The notes below the pieces were generated by a model, which searched no databases, was not told where the DNA came from, and saw only the letters and a list, made by a program, of their open reading frames with translations. Shown piece after piece: positions 1 through 11,440 of a stretch of DNA of 64,000 nucleotides. How positions within the stretch are numbered: position 1 is the first letter of the stretch; each line of letters opens with the position of its first letter. The stretch comes from Amylostereum areolatum (lineage: Eukaryota > Basidiomycota > Agaricomycetes > Russulales > Stereaceae): the NCBI GenBank assembly GCA_012932865.1, contig SAXG01000022.1, positions 1-64,000 of the forward strand. Direction: 5' to 3'. A program made the translations under genes and the position numbers.

Positions 1-785
1 TCCTCATCAAGGATGGCGAAGATGCTCACTCATCGCGACCGTGGTCGTTCAGAGCTCCGTGGTCGATAAGATGCTCTGTGGGCTGCTGAAGGACTCTTTG
101 CTCACCTCGGATCTTCCAGCCACCAAAGGAGCTGGTCGTCCGTCGCCCACTCACCTCAATTCCAACAATGCAATTCAACGTCCCAACATCGCATCTCTCC
201 CGCCGCTCCTCCACCGTCCTCTCCGTCCTTCTTCCTGCCTCTTTTCCTCAATCAATCCCCCAAGAACTTGGCAATGAACGGTACCTCTATACCGCCGTCC
301 CTCCCAAACCCCCGCGGTCGCCGCCTTCGAACACATATATTCAATACCCCTCGTCCTTTGTACCAACCCGGCTTGTTACCACCGTCTGAACCTGATCGTC
401 TTACAAACACTGCCCATCTCTCCAACACCGCACTGCGAGGGCGCCTTTCGTGATGTGCAAAAGGCACGGCATGTCAACAATCTGGTCGGTAAGGCCGTTC
501 CCATCCCGATCCATCGACATACTCACAGACCTTTCCTCGTTCCATTCAGATATCGCCGTCAATCACTATGCGATATCTGGCCTCTTCAAGATATACCCAC
601 CGTCTTCGCTGCCACTACTACCACGCCACCCCGCCACCTCAGGCCAACTCTCCTGTTTAATGCACATAGAAGAAACACGCAACTTCCTCCCCCCCAGTCT
701 CTACAAATCACGCATCCTCCCCTCTCACAAACCCCCGTAAATATGGCCAATGCCCCTTCGACCTCTGACGGCGACACAACGGCCC
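1..785. other. No recognisable gene
   Basis: Short overlapping frames occur on both strands, rich in Pro, Ser and Arg, but none shows a motif I recognise. The stretch precedes the cyclin-like fragment and could hold its lost 5' end. Confidence 0.4.
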
Positions 786-914
786 TGCCTCGCTGCGTGG
801 ATCTGTGCACAAGTCTTGCGTCAATCGCGGACTTTGTGCAGTGTCCTGCAGACAGCCTTATGCTACCTGAAAGCCATTCGGCCCAAGATCCCGGAAAAGC
901 TCAACAGAACGTGA
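786..914 (+). pseudogene. Decayed PCL-type cyclin-like fragment
   Basis: A 42-codon plus-strand frame ends in TGA and contains SVLQTALCYLKAIRPKIPEK. From memory this resembles the helix-rich part of fungal PHO85-type (PCL) cyclins, which bind a cyclin-dependent kinase. About 190 bp downstream another frame contains RRMKVVLTGLQLYMLFLNW, which may match the RRxFLAALILASKF stretch of the same family. No single open frame joins the two. I therefore read it as a degenerate host-gene fragment; the assignment rests on pattern memory and is tentative. Confidence 0.3.
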
Positions 915-1189
915 AGGCCATGGCTCCGTGGCGAGCTCGATCAGAGCTACTGTGTCATTCTGGTGCCGAAGCAGGCTACGGCTCGGGGGACGTGCCGAGC
1001 GGTTTTGTGACGGCGGGATTCTCAAGTCTGAATGCGCGTTCATCGTCTGTTGGGGTCGACCTCGTTTCCAGGTGCGTGTGTCTGGTCACCGTCTGCGGTT
1101 GGGAGACGGATGAAAGTGGTACTGACGGGTCTCCAGTTGTACATGCTCTTCCTGAACTGGAGGTTCTCAAAGCGTTGGAGCACTAGCGA

Positions 1190-1834
1190 GCATGAAAGGA
1201 CCTTTCTATGGAGGTCGGTGTCACGCTTGTTCGGGGATGGAGATAGAACTGACCGGGAGCAGGGTACTGCAATGCTTAACGCGCTTCGACTGGCACGCCA
1301 AGCGACGCGTTCAAGAGCGCGCGGGGTCAGAGAGTTCATTTCCTTGCTCCGTCTTTCGCACTCTGTTTTCGACAAAGGACGTTTCTTTTGTTCCACATTG
1401 ACGAACCCCTTACGACTTACGACAGTTACCCGCGGCCGAGGACCTCCTTTCGCAGGAAATGTCCGACGACACCATCTCGATGACTACCCGATTCATGCCC
1501 CTACTACACAGAAGAAGAGCATGGCGCTGCCTACCTTACAAGACAAACACCATCGCCATGCTAACCTCCCCTGGGGGAGGCTCCCCGGTCTTCCAGCACG
1601 GGAGATCAGGTTTGTGAACATGCTCTTTGTGAAGCTCTCAAATGGTTGGTGGTTACGGGCAGGAAAGGAGCCGTTTCCGTATGCATCGGCAGTAGCTATA
1701 TGTAATCATATACATCTGTATGAAACAATATTGACGCCAAGTGGGATTGAAGTCCAAACACCAATGACAACTCAAAGAACTTTGGTGATCATTAATGAAA
1801 CTATGGTAGTAAGAGTCCGACACTGATTAACAAC
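1190..1834. other. No recognisable gene
   Basis: A plus-strand frame covers 1032-1826 but shows no motif I can support beyond the possible cyclin remnant at its start. It is probably degenerate non-coding DNA left of the Gypsy cluster. Confidence 0.4.
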
Positions 1835-2024
1835 TGTCAGAATGTAGCTGAGGTTAAGGCTGGATAAGGCCTCATCTTGCTCGTCATTTTGTAGGAAGCT
1901 CATCATGGAATAACATAATCCCCTTGAGTTCCTAATGGAAGTGCGATCAATGAATTGCCCGAGAATTGCCGGGGGAGGTGGAGTTGCCGGGTTTGCCAAA
2001 CTCGGCCGGGCCTGACAACTGCCA

Positions 2025-3833
2025 TCAGCACCCCAACACTGGCAACAGAGCCGAAACCTTCGGCAACACCCCAACAAAAAGTGTGATATTGCTGATGAGG
2101 AGGATCCCAGCGCAACGTAGGCCATTGATCTCCCAGTCTCGGAAGACTATGGGTCGGTCATCATCATCCTCTGTGAAAATCCGGATAGGTAGAGGTGAGT
2201 GATGGAATGTGCAGACATAAACACCTTGGACTCGGCGTGCGGGGATAAAATACGTAGGAATCGGAGCCCAGGAGACATATGTCGGTTCTGGGAAGGGGTC
2301 ATCCGGGACTAGAGGTGCTTCAGAGGCTTCATCAATTTGGACCTTACATTGTGGTTGGGTCAATGATGGCTTGTGTGGTTCTGTTGCAAGTTTTGTTACA
2401 GCTGGTTTAGAGAGAGTGCAGGAGGGGGAACAGCGGAGCATGTCAACGCAATCTTGCTGCCAGTCTATGGTGGGGTTGTGCTCATCGATCCAGTCTGTTC
2501 CAAGGATCATGTCATGGTCACCGATGTTGGTGATAAAGAACTTAGCTTCTTCCTCATGGTACACCTTTGAGTCTTGTGAGGATATCCGGATTCGCTGGGT
2601 TGTCGCAGCCCATCATGTTCTTGGTGCCATCCACGTTACACATGGGGAATGGGTTTTCTAGTTTTCTCGTGGTCAGCTTCCTACTTTCAGTGAAGCTTTG
2701 GTTGATGATAATTCCTTCTGCACTGCTGTCAAGCAGTGCGTCTGCGTCGATTTGTTAGCCTGTTGCTTGTCCAATCATCTTGAGTTTGAGTGTTATTGAG
2801 GGTGTCTGCCTGTTCTTCGTGACGGTAGAGAGGTGCACACACGATGGATATGATTGCTCACATGAAGTCATGGATGATAGTACAGAAAAGCAATTGTAAG
2901 ATGCCGATGATATAAGTCCTTTGCCTCCGCCAGACAATGCAACTGGGGGGCATTTCAAAAATTCTGCAACTCCAGGATATCCTTCAATAGCGCCGCTGCC
3001 TGCTCCTTATCATCCGCATCCAGATCCTTCAGCTGGCGGGTGATCGCCATGATGGCCTTGGACGGGTCCGGGGCTGCTTTTGCAGTGGGCGAAGCCGTGC
3101 TCGCCGACTAGGGAGGGGTCTTGGATCCAGTTTCCACTGTGCCCACCCGTCGCATGCTTGAGTCGCGGTTGGGGCAGTCACGGGAGATGTGACCAGCTTG
3201 TTGGCATATAAAACACTTGCCTTCACACATCATCTTGGCCCATTCATCATCTGTCAGCTTCGCAGGGTAGGTTGTGGTGTTGGTGAAGGCGCCGACTCGG
3301 TGTGACAAGGAGTTGCTGGTAGAACCGTTCGAGGTGAGCGTAACAGCCCCCTTGGACTGACTGCTCTTCCTCTCCGGGTTCTCCTCCAGCCATTGGTGGT
3401 TGATGCGGTGGGCACGTTCCTTCCACTCTGCAAGGTTGGTGGGGAATGGGTACGATCAGCCCACCTGCTTGCCAAGGTTGCGCTGCAGTCCTTTCTTGAA
3501 GAAGTGGATCAGCGCTTCTTTGTCGTATTCCGACATGGTCACGAGCATCTCGAACTCGGTGATAAAGTCAGTGATGTTCCGTGTGGTCATTGTGAGGTCA
3601 TTAATCTTATGCTGAGCTTCTATCTTTGGCTCGATGGGTATGAAGTCTTTGTTGAACTTCTTGAAGAGCTCCTTGTAGGTGCTGTAGTGGAGTGCCGGGG
3701 CCGGGAGGCTGAGACTTTTGGCATCCTCCTTCCCATCTTTGTTGTCGAAGAGCTCTATGCAGCGATGTGTGGCCCAGGCTTTCACTGTGTCATTGTGACG
3801 ACGGACTCGATTACGTGCCAACAACAACAACAA
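2025..3833 (-). pseudogene. Ty3/Gypsy gag-protease remnant (Gypsy 1)
   Basis: Read from right to left, this is the 5' coding end of a Gypsy retrotransposon in several frames. Gag lies at 3456-3833, with the typical stretch ending in ALIHFFKKGLQRNLGKQV. A CX2CX4HX4C zinc knuckle (CFICQQAGHISRDC) lies at 3174-3215 and would bind element RNA in the particle. A pepsin-like protease follows: LLDSSAEG near 2720-2745 where an active enzyme has DSGA, and the C-terminal landmark DMILGTDWIDEHNP near 2490-2530. Frameshifts separate the blocks and no reverse transcriptase follows, so the copy is dead and truncated at its left end. Its right end abuts an LTR at 3880. Confidence 0.8.
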
Positions 3834-3879
3834 CGCACAACAAAATAAGAAAGAAACTCGAAGTCAACCTCCTTGAGCA

Positions 3880-4349
3880 TGACTACACAGGTCAGCGCGC
3901 AAAGCTGCAGGGGCACTACTTAGGCACTGCAAACAACTAGTCCAAAGACCAAGTTTAGCATTAGTCACGGTTCTAAGATACAGTAGAAACACTGCTTACC
4001 TAGTCCAAAGACCAAGAGGTCGAGATGAGGACTAGGCTTGCTACATGCACTCCTTTTATACTACTAGGGTGACCCACTTCAGAGCCCCTTGACCCACATA
4101 ATATCCTAAGTACAGTAATCATATTCTACCAATCCTGTGTACTGATTCTATGCTGTGCATGTAAGCGGAGTTCCAAAGTCTAAAATCAGGTGATATGTCA
4201 TGTGAAGAGAAACACATGCTTAGTCACGTGACTAACCCAGTCATAATCCTGAGTCCAAAAACAATGTCCTTCCACCGTCATAATAAAATGAAAGGGGCGT
4301 AATTCCCTTTTAAGGAAAACGATAGGGGCTATTGACGTGTGTCGTCACA
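3880..4349 (-). mobile_element. Probable Gypsy LTR (470 bp)
   Basis: On the minus strand it starts TGTGACGACACACGTC and ends in TGTAGTCA. A purine tract (minus-strand reading of the C-rich run at 4350-4362) lies directly upstream, as expected for the polypurine tract before a 3' LTR. This makes it the 3' LTR of the pol remnant at 4510-8247. The left edge is less certain, because no second copy is visible for comparison. Gag of Gypsy 1 begins about 50 bp further left, so either the LTR is shared by tandem elements or Gypsy 2 inserted into Gypsy 1. Confidence 0.55.
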
Positions 4350-4362
4350 TTCCCCCCCCTCC
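4350..4362 (-). other. Polypurine tract of Gypsy 2
   Basis: On the minus strand this is an uninterrupted G/A tract ending exactly at the LTR edge. It is the expected RNase H-resistant primer for plus-strand DNA synthesis. Confidence 0.55.
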
Positions 4363-4509
4363 TAAGGCCTGGTGACCCGATAGGCTAAGCCCGTATGGCG
4401 ACCCATCTCCCATTCGTAATCAGTACCGTTGTCATCGGTAAAGTTTTTCCTTAACCCCCAAGGCAGCGACACGAAGAGCACGGTGTTTAGTTTTCACGGA
4501 GCCGAGGGA

Positions 4510-7500
4510 TTCTGTGTGTAGAAATCCCGGACGGCGTCTTCTGCGTTGACATTTTTTGCCGGTTCCCAGCTATTATCACCTGGGCCATACCCCTTCTACT
4601 GCACCAGGTATTGGAGTTGACACCGGAAGATCCAGCTGTCGATTATCTCCTCCACCTCGTATTTCTCTTCTCTATCAACTTTGACCGGAGGTGGTGGCGG
4701 CGGCAGCTGCCCATTAACTTTGTTGTCTTTCCACGGTGAGAGCTTGTCCACGTGAAAGACATTGTGGACTTTAAGCTGTGGGAGAAGCTTGAGTCGATAA
4801 TCGAGATCACCAACCCGCTCAATCACTTCGTAAGGACTGAGTCGATGTGGGCCTAGCTTATGGCTTGCTTGGTGGATCGAGATGTTCTTTGATGCAAGCA
4901 TGACTTTATCCCCTACTTTGAATTCATGAGGGCAAGTCTGTCCCGGAGCTTGGGAGTTTCTCATGTTCTCCTTATTGAGTTGCATGACAGCTTCAGCATC
5001 TTCGCGCAGCTTACGGAGGTGCTGGTCTAGCTTCGGCATGCACGTTCCTCCACTGACCAGAACTGTAAAGTCCGGGGTATATCTGTAGATCAATTTGAAG
5101 GGTGTGTGTTCTGTTGCCATGTTAAGGCATGAATTGATAACGAACTCGGTGGTGGGCAGGAAATCTTCCCAATCATCCTGCATTTGGTTGCAGAAAATGC
5201 GCAGTTGCTGTTTGACTTCCTTATTCATGCACTCTGTCTGTCCAGTGACTGCAGGATAATAGGCAGTCGTAAGACCGGCGTCTATGCCTAGCCATTCGTA
5301 AAGGGCGCATATCATGCAGGCTGCAAACTGAGGACCTCAGTCCGAGACAAACTTCTTAGGTAGTCCATGGAGCCAGAATATCTCCTTATAGTGTAAGTCT
5401 GCGACACCATCTGCAGTGATGTCCGAAGTTGTGGGAATAGCGTGGACCTGTTTAGTGTAATGGTCCATGTAGGTGGTGATCACATCATAGCCATTAAAAG
5501 GGGGCAGCTGGATGATGAGATCCACCCCAACTGTCTGCCACGCACCTTCAGGGACTTCATGTGGCTGCAGCTGACTTTGTGGATGCTGTGCCAGTTTGTA
5601 GCATTGACACGTATCACAACCCGCCACGTACTTAGTGATGAACATCACCATGCCCAGCCACCAGTAATGGCGGCTGACCAGCTCGAGGGTCCCGTGTTTT
5701 CCAGGGTGCCCTGCCGTGACCGCATTGTGATAGGATTTGAGAATCTCGGTCTGAAGGTCCTTGTTGGCGGGGATGTACAGTTTCCCTTTATAGTATATGA
5801 GCCCGTTGTCCTCCTCCCATTCCAGGGCACCATTGGTCAGCTTACGAGGGCCTTTCTTTTGAAGTGTGTCCAGGCCATGGACTACTTCGGCCTCTCGCTC
5901 ACTCCTCTTAAGTATGCGCTCTGGAAGGTCATCTGGGCGGAAGTGGGTGGCAGCAATGCCTGTGAAGAGCTCTGGCTTCAGCATCGTCACACCGCGGTTG
6001 TCCTCGGATTCTGAGACTGCATGTGTGTTAAGCCTTGAGAGCGGGTCTGCCTGCATCAAGCTTCCGGCCTTATGAGTCATCTTGAAATCAAACCGACTGA
6101 GCCAGATCGACCAGTGCACCTGTCTACGATTAAGGTCTCGCGTGGTCTTCTAGTACTCTAGATTACAATGGTCAGTTACAATTTCAAAAGGCTGAGGCAG
6201 TCCTTCCAGGAAGTGCCGCCAGTCCTTGAGGGCGCATATGACTCCAAGCATCTCGCGGTCTTAGATTTCGTAGTTGTGTTCAGTTTCCGACATTGATTCG
6301 GACAGAAACACAACCGGGTGCCAAAGGCCATCTGACTCGAGCTTTTGGGAGAGCATCCCGCCGGTAGCATATCCGGATGCATCTGATTCAACCCGTGTCG
6401 GACGGTCCGGTTCCCACATAATTAGGATGAGTTCCGACATAAAGGCTTCTTTAAGCTGGTCGAAGGCGTCCTGCTGCTCTGTATCCCACTTCCAGGGGGT
6501 GTCCTTCTTAGTGAGGTCATGCAAGGGCCTTGCGTGCTTAGTGAAGTCCTTGATGAACCGGCGATAGAAGTTGGCGAACCCGATGAACGCACGAACTTCA
6601 CGTAGGTTGCGCGGGGTCGGCCATTCCTTTACCGTGCAGACCTTGGCAGGGTCCATGCCCACTTCTCCTTCTCATATCACTAGTCCAAGGTACTCAATCT
6701 TGGTTTTCTCGAATTTGCATTTCTCAGGATGTAGGTAGAGGTCATTGTCCTGTAGCCGTTTCAGGACTTCACATACGACCTCACGGTGTTCTTTTAGTGT
6801 CTTCGTAAAGATGAGGATATTGTCTAGGTATACCACGACAAGCCCCTTTGCAGTCAGATCTGAGAAGACCGAGTTCATCAGGGCCTAGAAGGTCGCCAGC
6901 GAGTTGGTGAGGCCAAAGAATATTATGCTCGGCTCACAACCCCCGATTCATAGAGAAGGCAGCTTTCCACTTGTCGCCCATCTTAATATGGACATTGTTG
7001 TAGCCCTATTGAACGTCAAACTTCATGAAATATTTGGCCCTGCATAGCCGATTTACAATTTTGGACGCAAGTGGGAGCGGATACCGGTTCTTTACGGTGA
7101 TGTTGTTCAGCTTACAGTAGTCCTAGACCAACCACAGCTTCCCGTCTTTCTTCTTGATGAAGAATCCCCGTGAGGACATTGGAGATTTTGATGGGGTGAT
7201 GTACCCCTTTCGAAGATTGTCTTCAATGAACTTATCCAGCTCTGCCTGCTAGTTGACCAATATGGGATATGCCTTGGACTGGAGGGTCTCGGGTGCGTCA
7301 TCCTTCAGATCAATCCCATGGTTGTATGGCTGGTGCTCAGGAAGTCATTCTGATTCTTCCTCCAAGAAGACCTTTGAGAAGTCCTGATATGGTTCTGGGA
7401 CAATCTCTTCGAAAGTGCGCTGGTGCTTATCACGCCCCACTTCCTCTGTGATATGCTGGGAGTACATATATCCTGCTGCACACCAGACTTTATCAGTGGT

Positions 7501-8247
7501 GTCGTCTAGAACCCCCTGCTTAAAGAGGTAGCACCTCTCTTTTCGATTGGCGTTAATGTAGGAGTAGGGTTCTTCCGGCAGGGAGGGTTCTCCTTCCGAA
7601 GTTTCTCCATCTAGCTGTACTTCACCGTTGGCCCAATCAATGTCCAGGTTCATCCTACGAAGCCACGGAAGTCCGAGGATTATGTCCTCAGGTCCAAGGT
7701 CTGTTACCAGAAACTTGGCCTGTTCTTGTCTATCCCCGACGCACAGATCCAGCTGGGCGTAATGTGTAATGCTCCTAGCCTGGTTCTTTGTGCCATCAAT
7801 GTTGAACAAGGGAATGCCGCGAGCCAGAGGCCGTGCGTTCACCTTGTGCTTCTCCACAAAGTGCTTACTAATAAATAACACTGTTGCCCCTGAATCCACC
7901 ATGGCAGCCACTCGTGCAGTACGGTTTCTCCCTTTTAATAAAACATAAATACATAAATGATTGCCTCCCTTGAGGACTTCTGGTATAGTACAGGAAGAAA
8001 TGCTTTCGTATTCAGATAAATAAGTCGTAGCCATAGGAACCGATGACGATGTAGGAGAGGAAGAAGAACAGGAAGACATTGTGGTAGGGTCGATAAGTTG
8101 CTCGAAACCTGGGGGCGGCTTGTCAGATAGTCCCTGGCGTGAGTACATGGGAAAGGAGGGAAGGTGGGAGGTGCCAAAGGGAAACAGAGTAGGTGTGAAA
8201 CACACTGGGGTCATTTGCTGGGGGTGTACAACAATTTTGTGGGCCAT
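4510..8247 (-). pseudogene. Chromoviral Ty3/Gypsy pol pseudogene (Gypsy 2)
   Basis: A full pol order can be followed right to left. Protease has MVDSGAT and ILGLPWL (about 7640-7910). Reverse transcriptase shows VVYLDNILIF (YLDN in place of YLDD) near 6820 and RAFIGFANFYRRFI near 6580. RNase H shows DASGYATG near 6370. The integrase zinc finger is an HHCC array (GHPGKHGT...CDTCQCYK) near 5600-5700, followed by a DDE core. A C-terminal chromodomain (YEVEEIIDSW) carries its KGYGPGDNSWEP part past a stop. Chromodomains of this clade direct integration to modified histones. In-frame stops lie at 4596, 5337, 6885 and 7123; the first three replace expected Trp, Arg and Gln codons, as C-to-T or G-to-A transitions would. 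The copy is inactive. No convincing gag is attached upstream. Confidence 0.85.
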
Positions 8248-8249
8248 TT

Positions 8250-9850
8250 GGTAGGTTACCGGTAGGCGGGAGGGGCTGCGAATCAGGAGATGATAGAGAA
8301 TGGGAATAAATTGTGGTTTTGGTTGAGTTTTGGTTGGGCGGTAAGGCGTGCGGGGACTGGCTAGGGCGAGGACTGGCAGGTGGGGCAGGCTCCTTCTGAG
8401 GGTACAGTGGGGGGGGAGAAAAAAAAGCGGGTCTTTCGCCTCTAGGGTGTCGTCAGATATACATGGGAGGCCGCCAATCAGGCGCGCGCATGCTCGTATG
8501 CCGCCCAGGCCTAGGAAAAATGGATAAGATGAGGGGGAGGGGGAGATAGATGACAGCTACGCATGGTGCGACGGAAGCAAAAGTGTGATTATTGTAAGGG
8601 GAGAGGAGACAAAGACTGGAAGAGGGACTACTGGATGCCTTCACCTCTCGTTCAGCATACAGGCTCGGAGGGTAGGGGGTGTCGGGACTACTGGCAGTCC
8701 GTCCGTGTGCGTGAGCCTCTCTGCAGCCCAGACAGAGGACGGACGGAGGTTCCCAGGCTCCATTGTATGGTGTCGCGACACGTGGCAGTCTACACCCCTT
8801 GCCGCCGAGGCGCTGTGCACTTGGCGATTGGGTCCGGGATGGCAATGGCGAGTGGGGGACAATTGCAAAAAAGTGGAGAGCCAAGAAATGAAAAGTAGGA
8901 GGGAAAGTTGGAGAGGATAGGTAATGATTGGGGGTTTCAAGGCAGATGAGGGAGGATAGCAAGAAGGAAAAAAGAGCGTATGGTAGAGGAGGGGGAAACC
9001 AACGGGCGCGCTACTTTGACAGAAGCAAAAGCGGGCCCAATCCTGTTCCTTCCACCTCATCCACGGACACGCAGGCCTTGATGTGCGGTTGACGGTGGTC
9101 TTGTCGGCCGGACGCGGCGCATGTAGGACACTACAGGGATGTGACCTTGGAGTGTGTGAGGTGGGAGGAGAGAGTAACAAGTCTGTGGGAAGAGTAGAAG
9201 GGTGAGAGCGCCGACGCGCGCGCTAATCTACGTGAGGCTGTGTCACGGATCACCTCAATCCTTTCCCTTTTTGTTGCATCACGTTCAGTCACATGATTAC
9301 ATTTCCCATCACATGACGTCGCCAGCCTGACTTCTCTTATCTTTCCATCTATGATATCATCGCTCCGGACCACGTCCTCCCCCTTCCTTTTCCTTATTGT
9401 TCTCTCCCACTCGCACCATTCTCACATCATCGATCCTGTACATATATAAGGCTCTCCTCTGCGTCCTTTTTCCTTAGATTGTCCTCTTCGTTCTCCACAT
9501 ACTGCTTCGGCCCTACGCCTGGACTTGGACCCTCTCCTGCCAATCCATCCTCTTTTCTCTCTCTCTCTTTGGGTGACTTGGGTGATCTGCCAGTCGCTGG
9601 ACCGATCCCTAACAGGCTGGCGTGGGTCACGTGGTGCGCGCATGGGACAGTTTGCAAGTGCTAAGTTCGAGTTGATGGCATAGGTACAAGAAGTAATATC
9701 TGGGCAGTGATGGTAGTTTCGGAGGATTAAAGGTGATATAAGTAAGAGCTGGTCTACGAGGAAGCTCGTAGGCACTACCACAACGTAGGCGTAGATGATT
9801 TTTTTGTGTTTTCTGTTTTTGTATCGCAGTCCATATTTATACAAGATGGT
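8250..9850. other. Unassigned stretch, partly LTR- or promoter-like
   Basis: No protein motif is visible on either strand. The right part has LTR-like traits in plus orientation: TGTCACGGATCAC from about 9240, a TATATAAG box at 9443-9450, and TGGTGCGCGC near 9632, where a primer-binding site could start. No partner copy is present, so this is only a hint. The stretch separates a Gypsy pol on its left from a gag on its right, which might belong to one element. Confidence 0.3.
9443..9450 (+). promoter_or_regulatory. TATA-like box
   Basis: TATATAAG followed by a pyrimidine-rich stretch. It may be a polymerase II core promoter within a putative LTR (about 9240-9630), but nothing downstream in this window confirms a transcript. 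Confidence 0.3.
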
Positions 9851-11440
9851 GTAGAAGAAAAAGAAACATGCGTAGTTTTACAAGAGTCCGTAGGAGAAAC
9901 TGTGGAGTCCGTACCACGCTTACCACTCGACCCGGTTGCAGCTGCTTTAGCACAGGTCCATTCTAAAAAGACGCTTTAAGCGCCTCCATCTGCTTCACCA
10001 GCTCCGCTTACTAGCTCATCAATTTCTGCAACAAATCTTCCCCCATGCTGTCCGGGGCTGAAGGGGTCGAACCAGACGAGACTGTAATGTTGCTGTCTAA
10101 TGTGCTTGCGACCTTCTTAACCTGGGGTTTGCCCAGGTACCAGTCCATGCAGATGTTGGCCCGATGGCCCATCTTGCCGTAGTGGCAACAGATGTCGCAC
10201 TCATTCCCGCTGTTCGCCTTTGTGTGGTCTTTCGACCCACACCCATAGCACTTCCCCTGCATCTCCTTACAATAGGAGATAAGGTTCTTGCCATTGCCGG
10301 TTGTGTCGACCTGCATGGCATCCGAGTTGGCTGAAGCCAAAGACTGTCTGGAGGGGCATGAGGGTTCACTTCCCTTGCCACACTTCTTATCGCAGCGGTT
10401 GTGTTGCTGACAGTCAACTTCTGTTGCCCACTTGGCCAGGTCCACCAACGTATCGGTGTTGGCTTGGACATTGATGAGTCCATCCTTCACGTGGTCCGAC
10501 AGGTTATTGTAGAACATGTCGTGGAGATCATTGTCTGACCAGCCGGTTTGCGCTGCGTGCTTGTCAAAGTGGGCCTTGTAGTGGGGAATGTCCATATCCC
10601 CTTGGAAGAGCTCCTTGATCGCTTCTTTTGCGACCAAGGAGACATCAATTGACATGAAGTGTTGTTTGAAGTCGTCAATGAATGTGCCCCAGTTGGCAAA
10701 TGGGGTGTTGCCCACGTTCAGGGCCTTGATATGGGGAAGCACCCACATGTATGCCTTGTCCGTAAGAAAGTCGAGAGCCACCTGGATCCACAGATGGTCC
10801 ACCATTTCCCATTAGTGAGTGTTGGCATTGAGGATGTTGAGCTTTATTCCCATTGTCATTGCCCAGCTCTGGTAGGCAGCCAGGAAGTGGCGAGCTTCCG
10901 GTCCTTTTCCTTTGCCATCGAACTTAGGCGGCGAGGGCACCGCGGACTTGTCTCCCCCCGAGGTCTGCCCTACTGGGTTCAGGTTGAAGTTGGTAATGGT
11001 GTGCGCAAGCGCGCCTTGGCTGTTTGTCATCATTTGGAGAATAGTTCCCAGTGCCTTTGTCTGGTTGGCTGTTATTAGGAGGCCGTTGTTTGTGCCGAGC
11101 GCCGTGTTGACGCCATTCATTGTCATATTGATATCTCCCATGGTGATGTTGATGTCGCCAACCACAGTGTTGATACTGGCCATCGTGTTGTTGAGTTCTC
11201 CAGCGTGGTACCAAGACCTTGGAGAAGCAGTTGTAGCTAATCGGTGTCCATGTCATTCAGTGGGAGTTCGTCGAAGAGAAGTAGGAGGGCGTCGGAGTTG
11301 TTAGGTTGATAGTGGTAGTTGTTGGGTTGATCCCAAAGTTCGAAGTCGACGATAAGATCGGTATCGAGTGGGTCGTTATCTGAATCAAATTCGTCTGGAT
11401 TAAGGTACACAGGCCCGGCTTGTCCTGGTGGTCGAGGGAA
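9850..11440 (-). pseudogene. Gypsy gag remnant (Gypsy 3)
   Basis: Three frame blocks read right to left as one gag. An acidic N-terminal part (DEFDSDNDPLDTD, about 11340-11400) is followed by MASINTVVGDINITMGDIN and SPPKFDGKGKGPEARHF (10812-11183). The capsid-like part has WGTFIDDFKQHF and DMDIPHYKAHFD (10011-10805). The nucleocapsid has a CYGCGSKDH knuckle and a second Cys/His cluster ending in GHRANIC near 10150-10260. A stop at about 11249, a frameshift before MASIN and a stop between the blocks at 10806-10811 show decay. Gag would form the virus-like particle. The right end runs into the pol remnant at 11400 with no LTR between them. Confidence 0.75.

Noticed and set aside
455..1186. 243-codon plus-strand ORF as an intact gene
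   Set aside because: Composition is irregular with no domain, and the only protein-like signal in the area lies in another frame.
1835..2017. Possible 183-bp LTR with TGTCAG/CTGACA ends left of Gypsy 1
   Set aside because: Flanks ACAAC and ACTGC do not form a duplication, no second copy is visible and no purine tract adjoins it.
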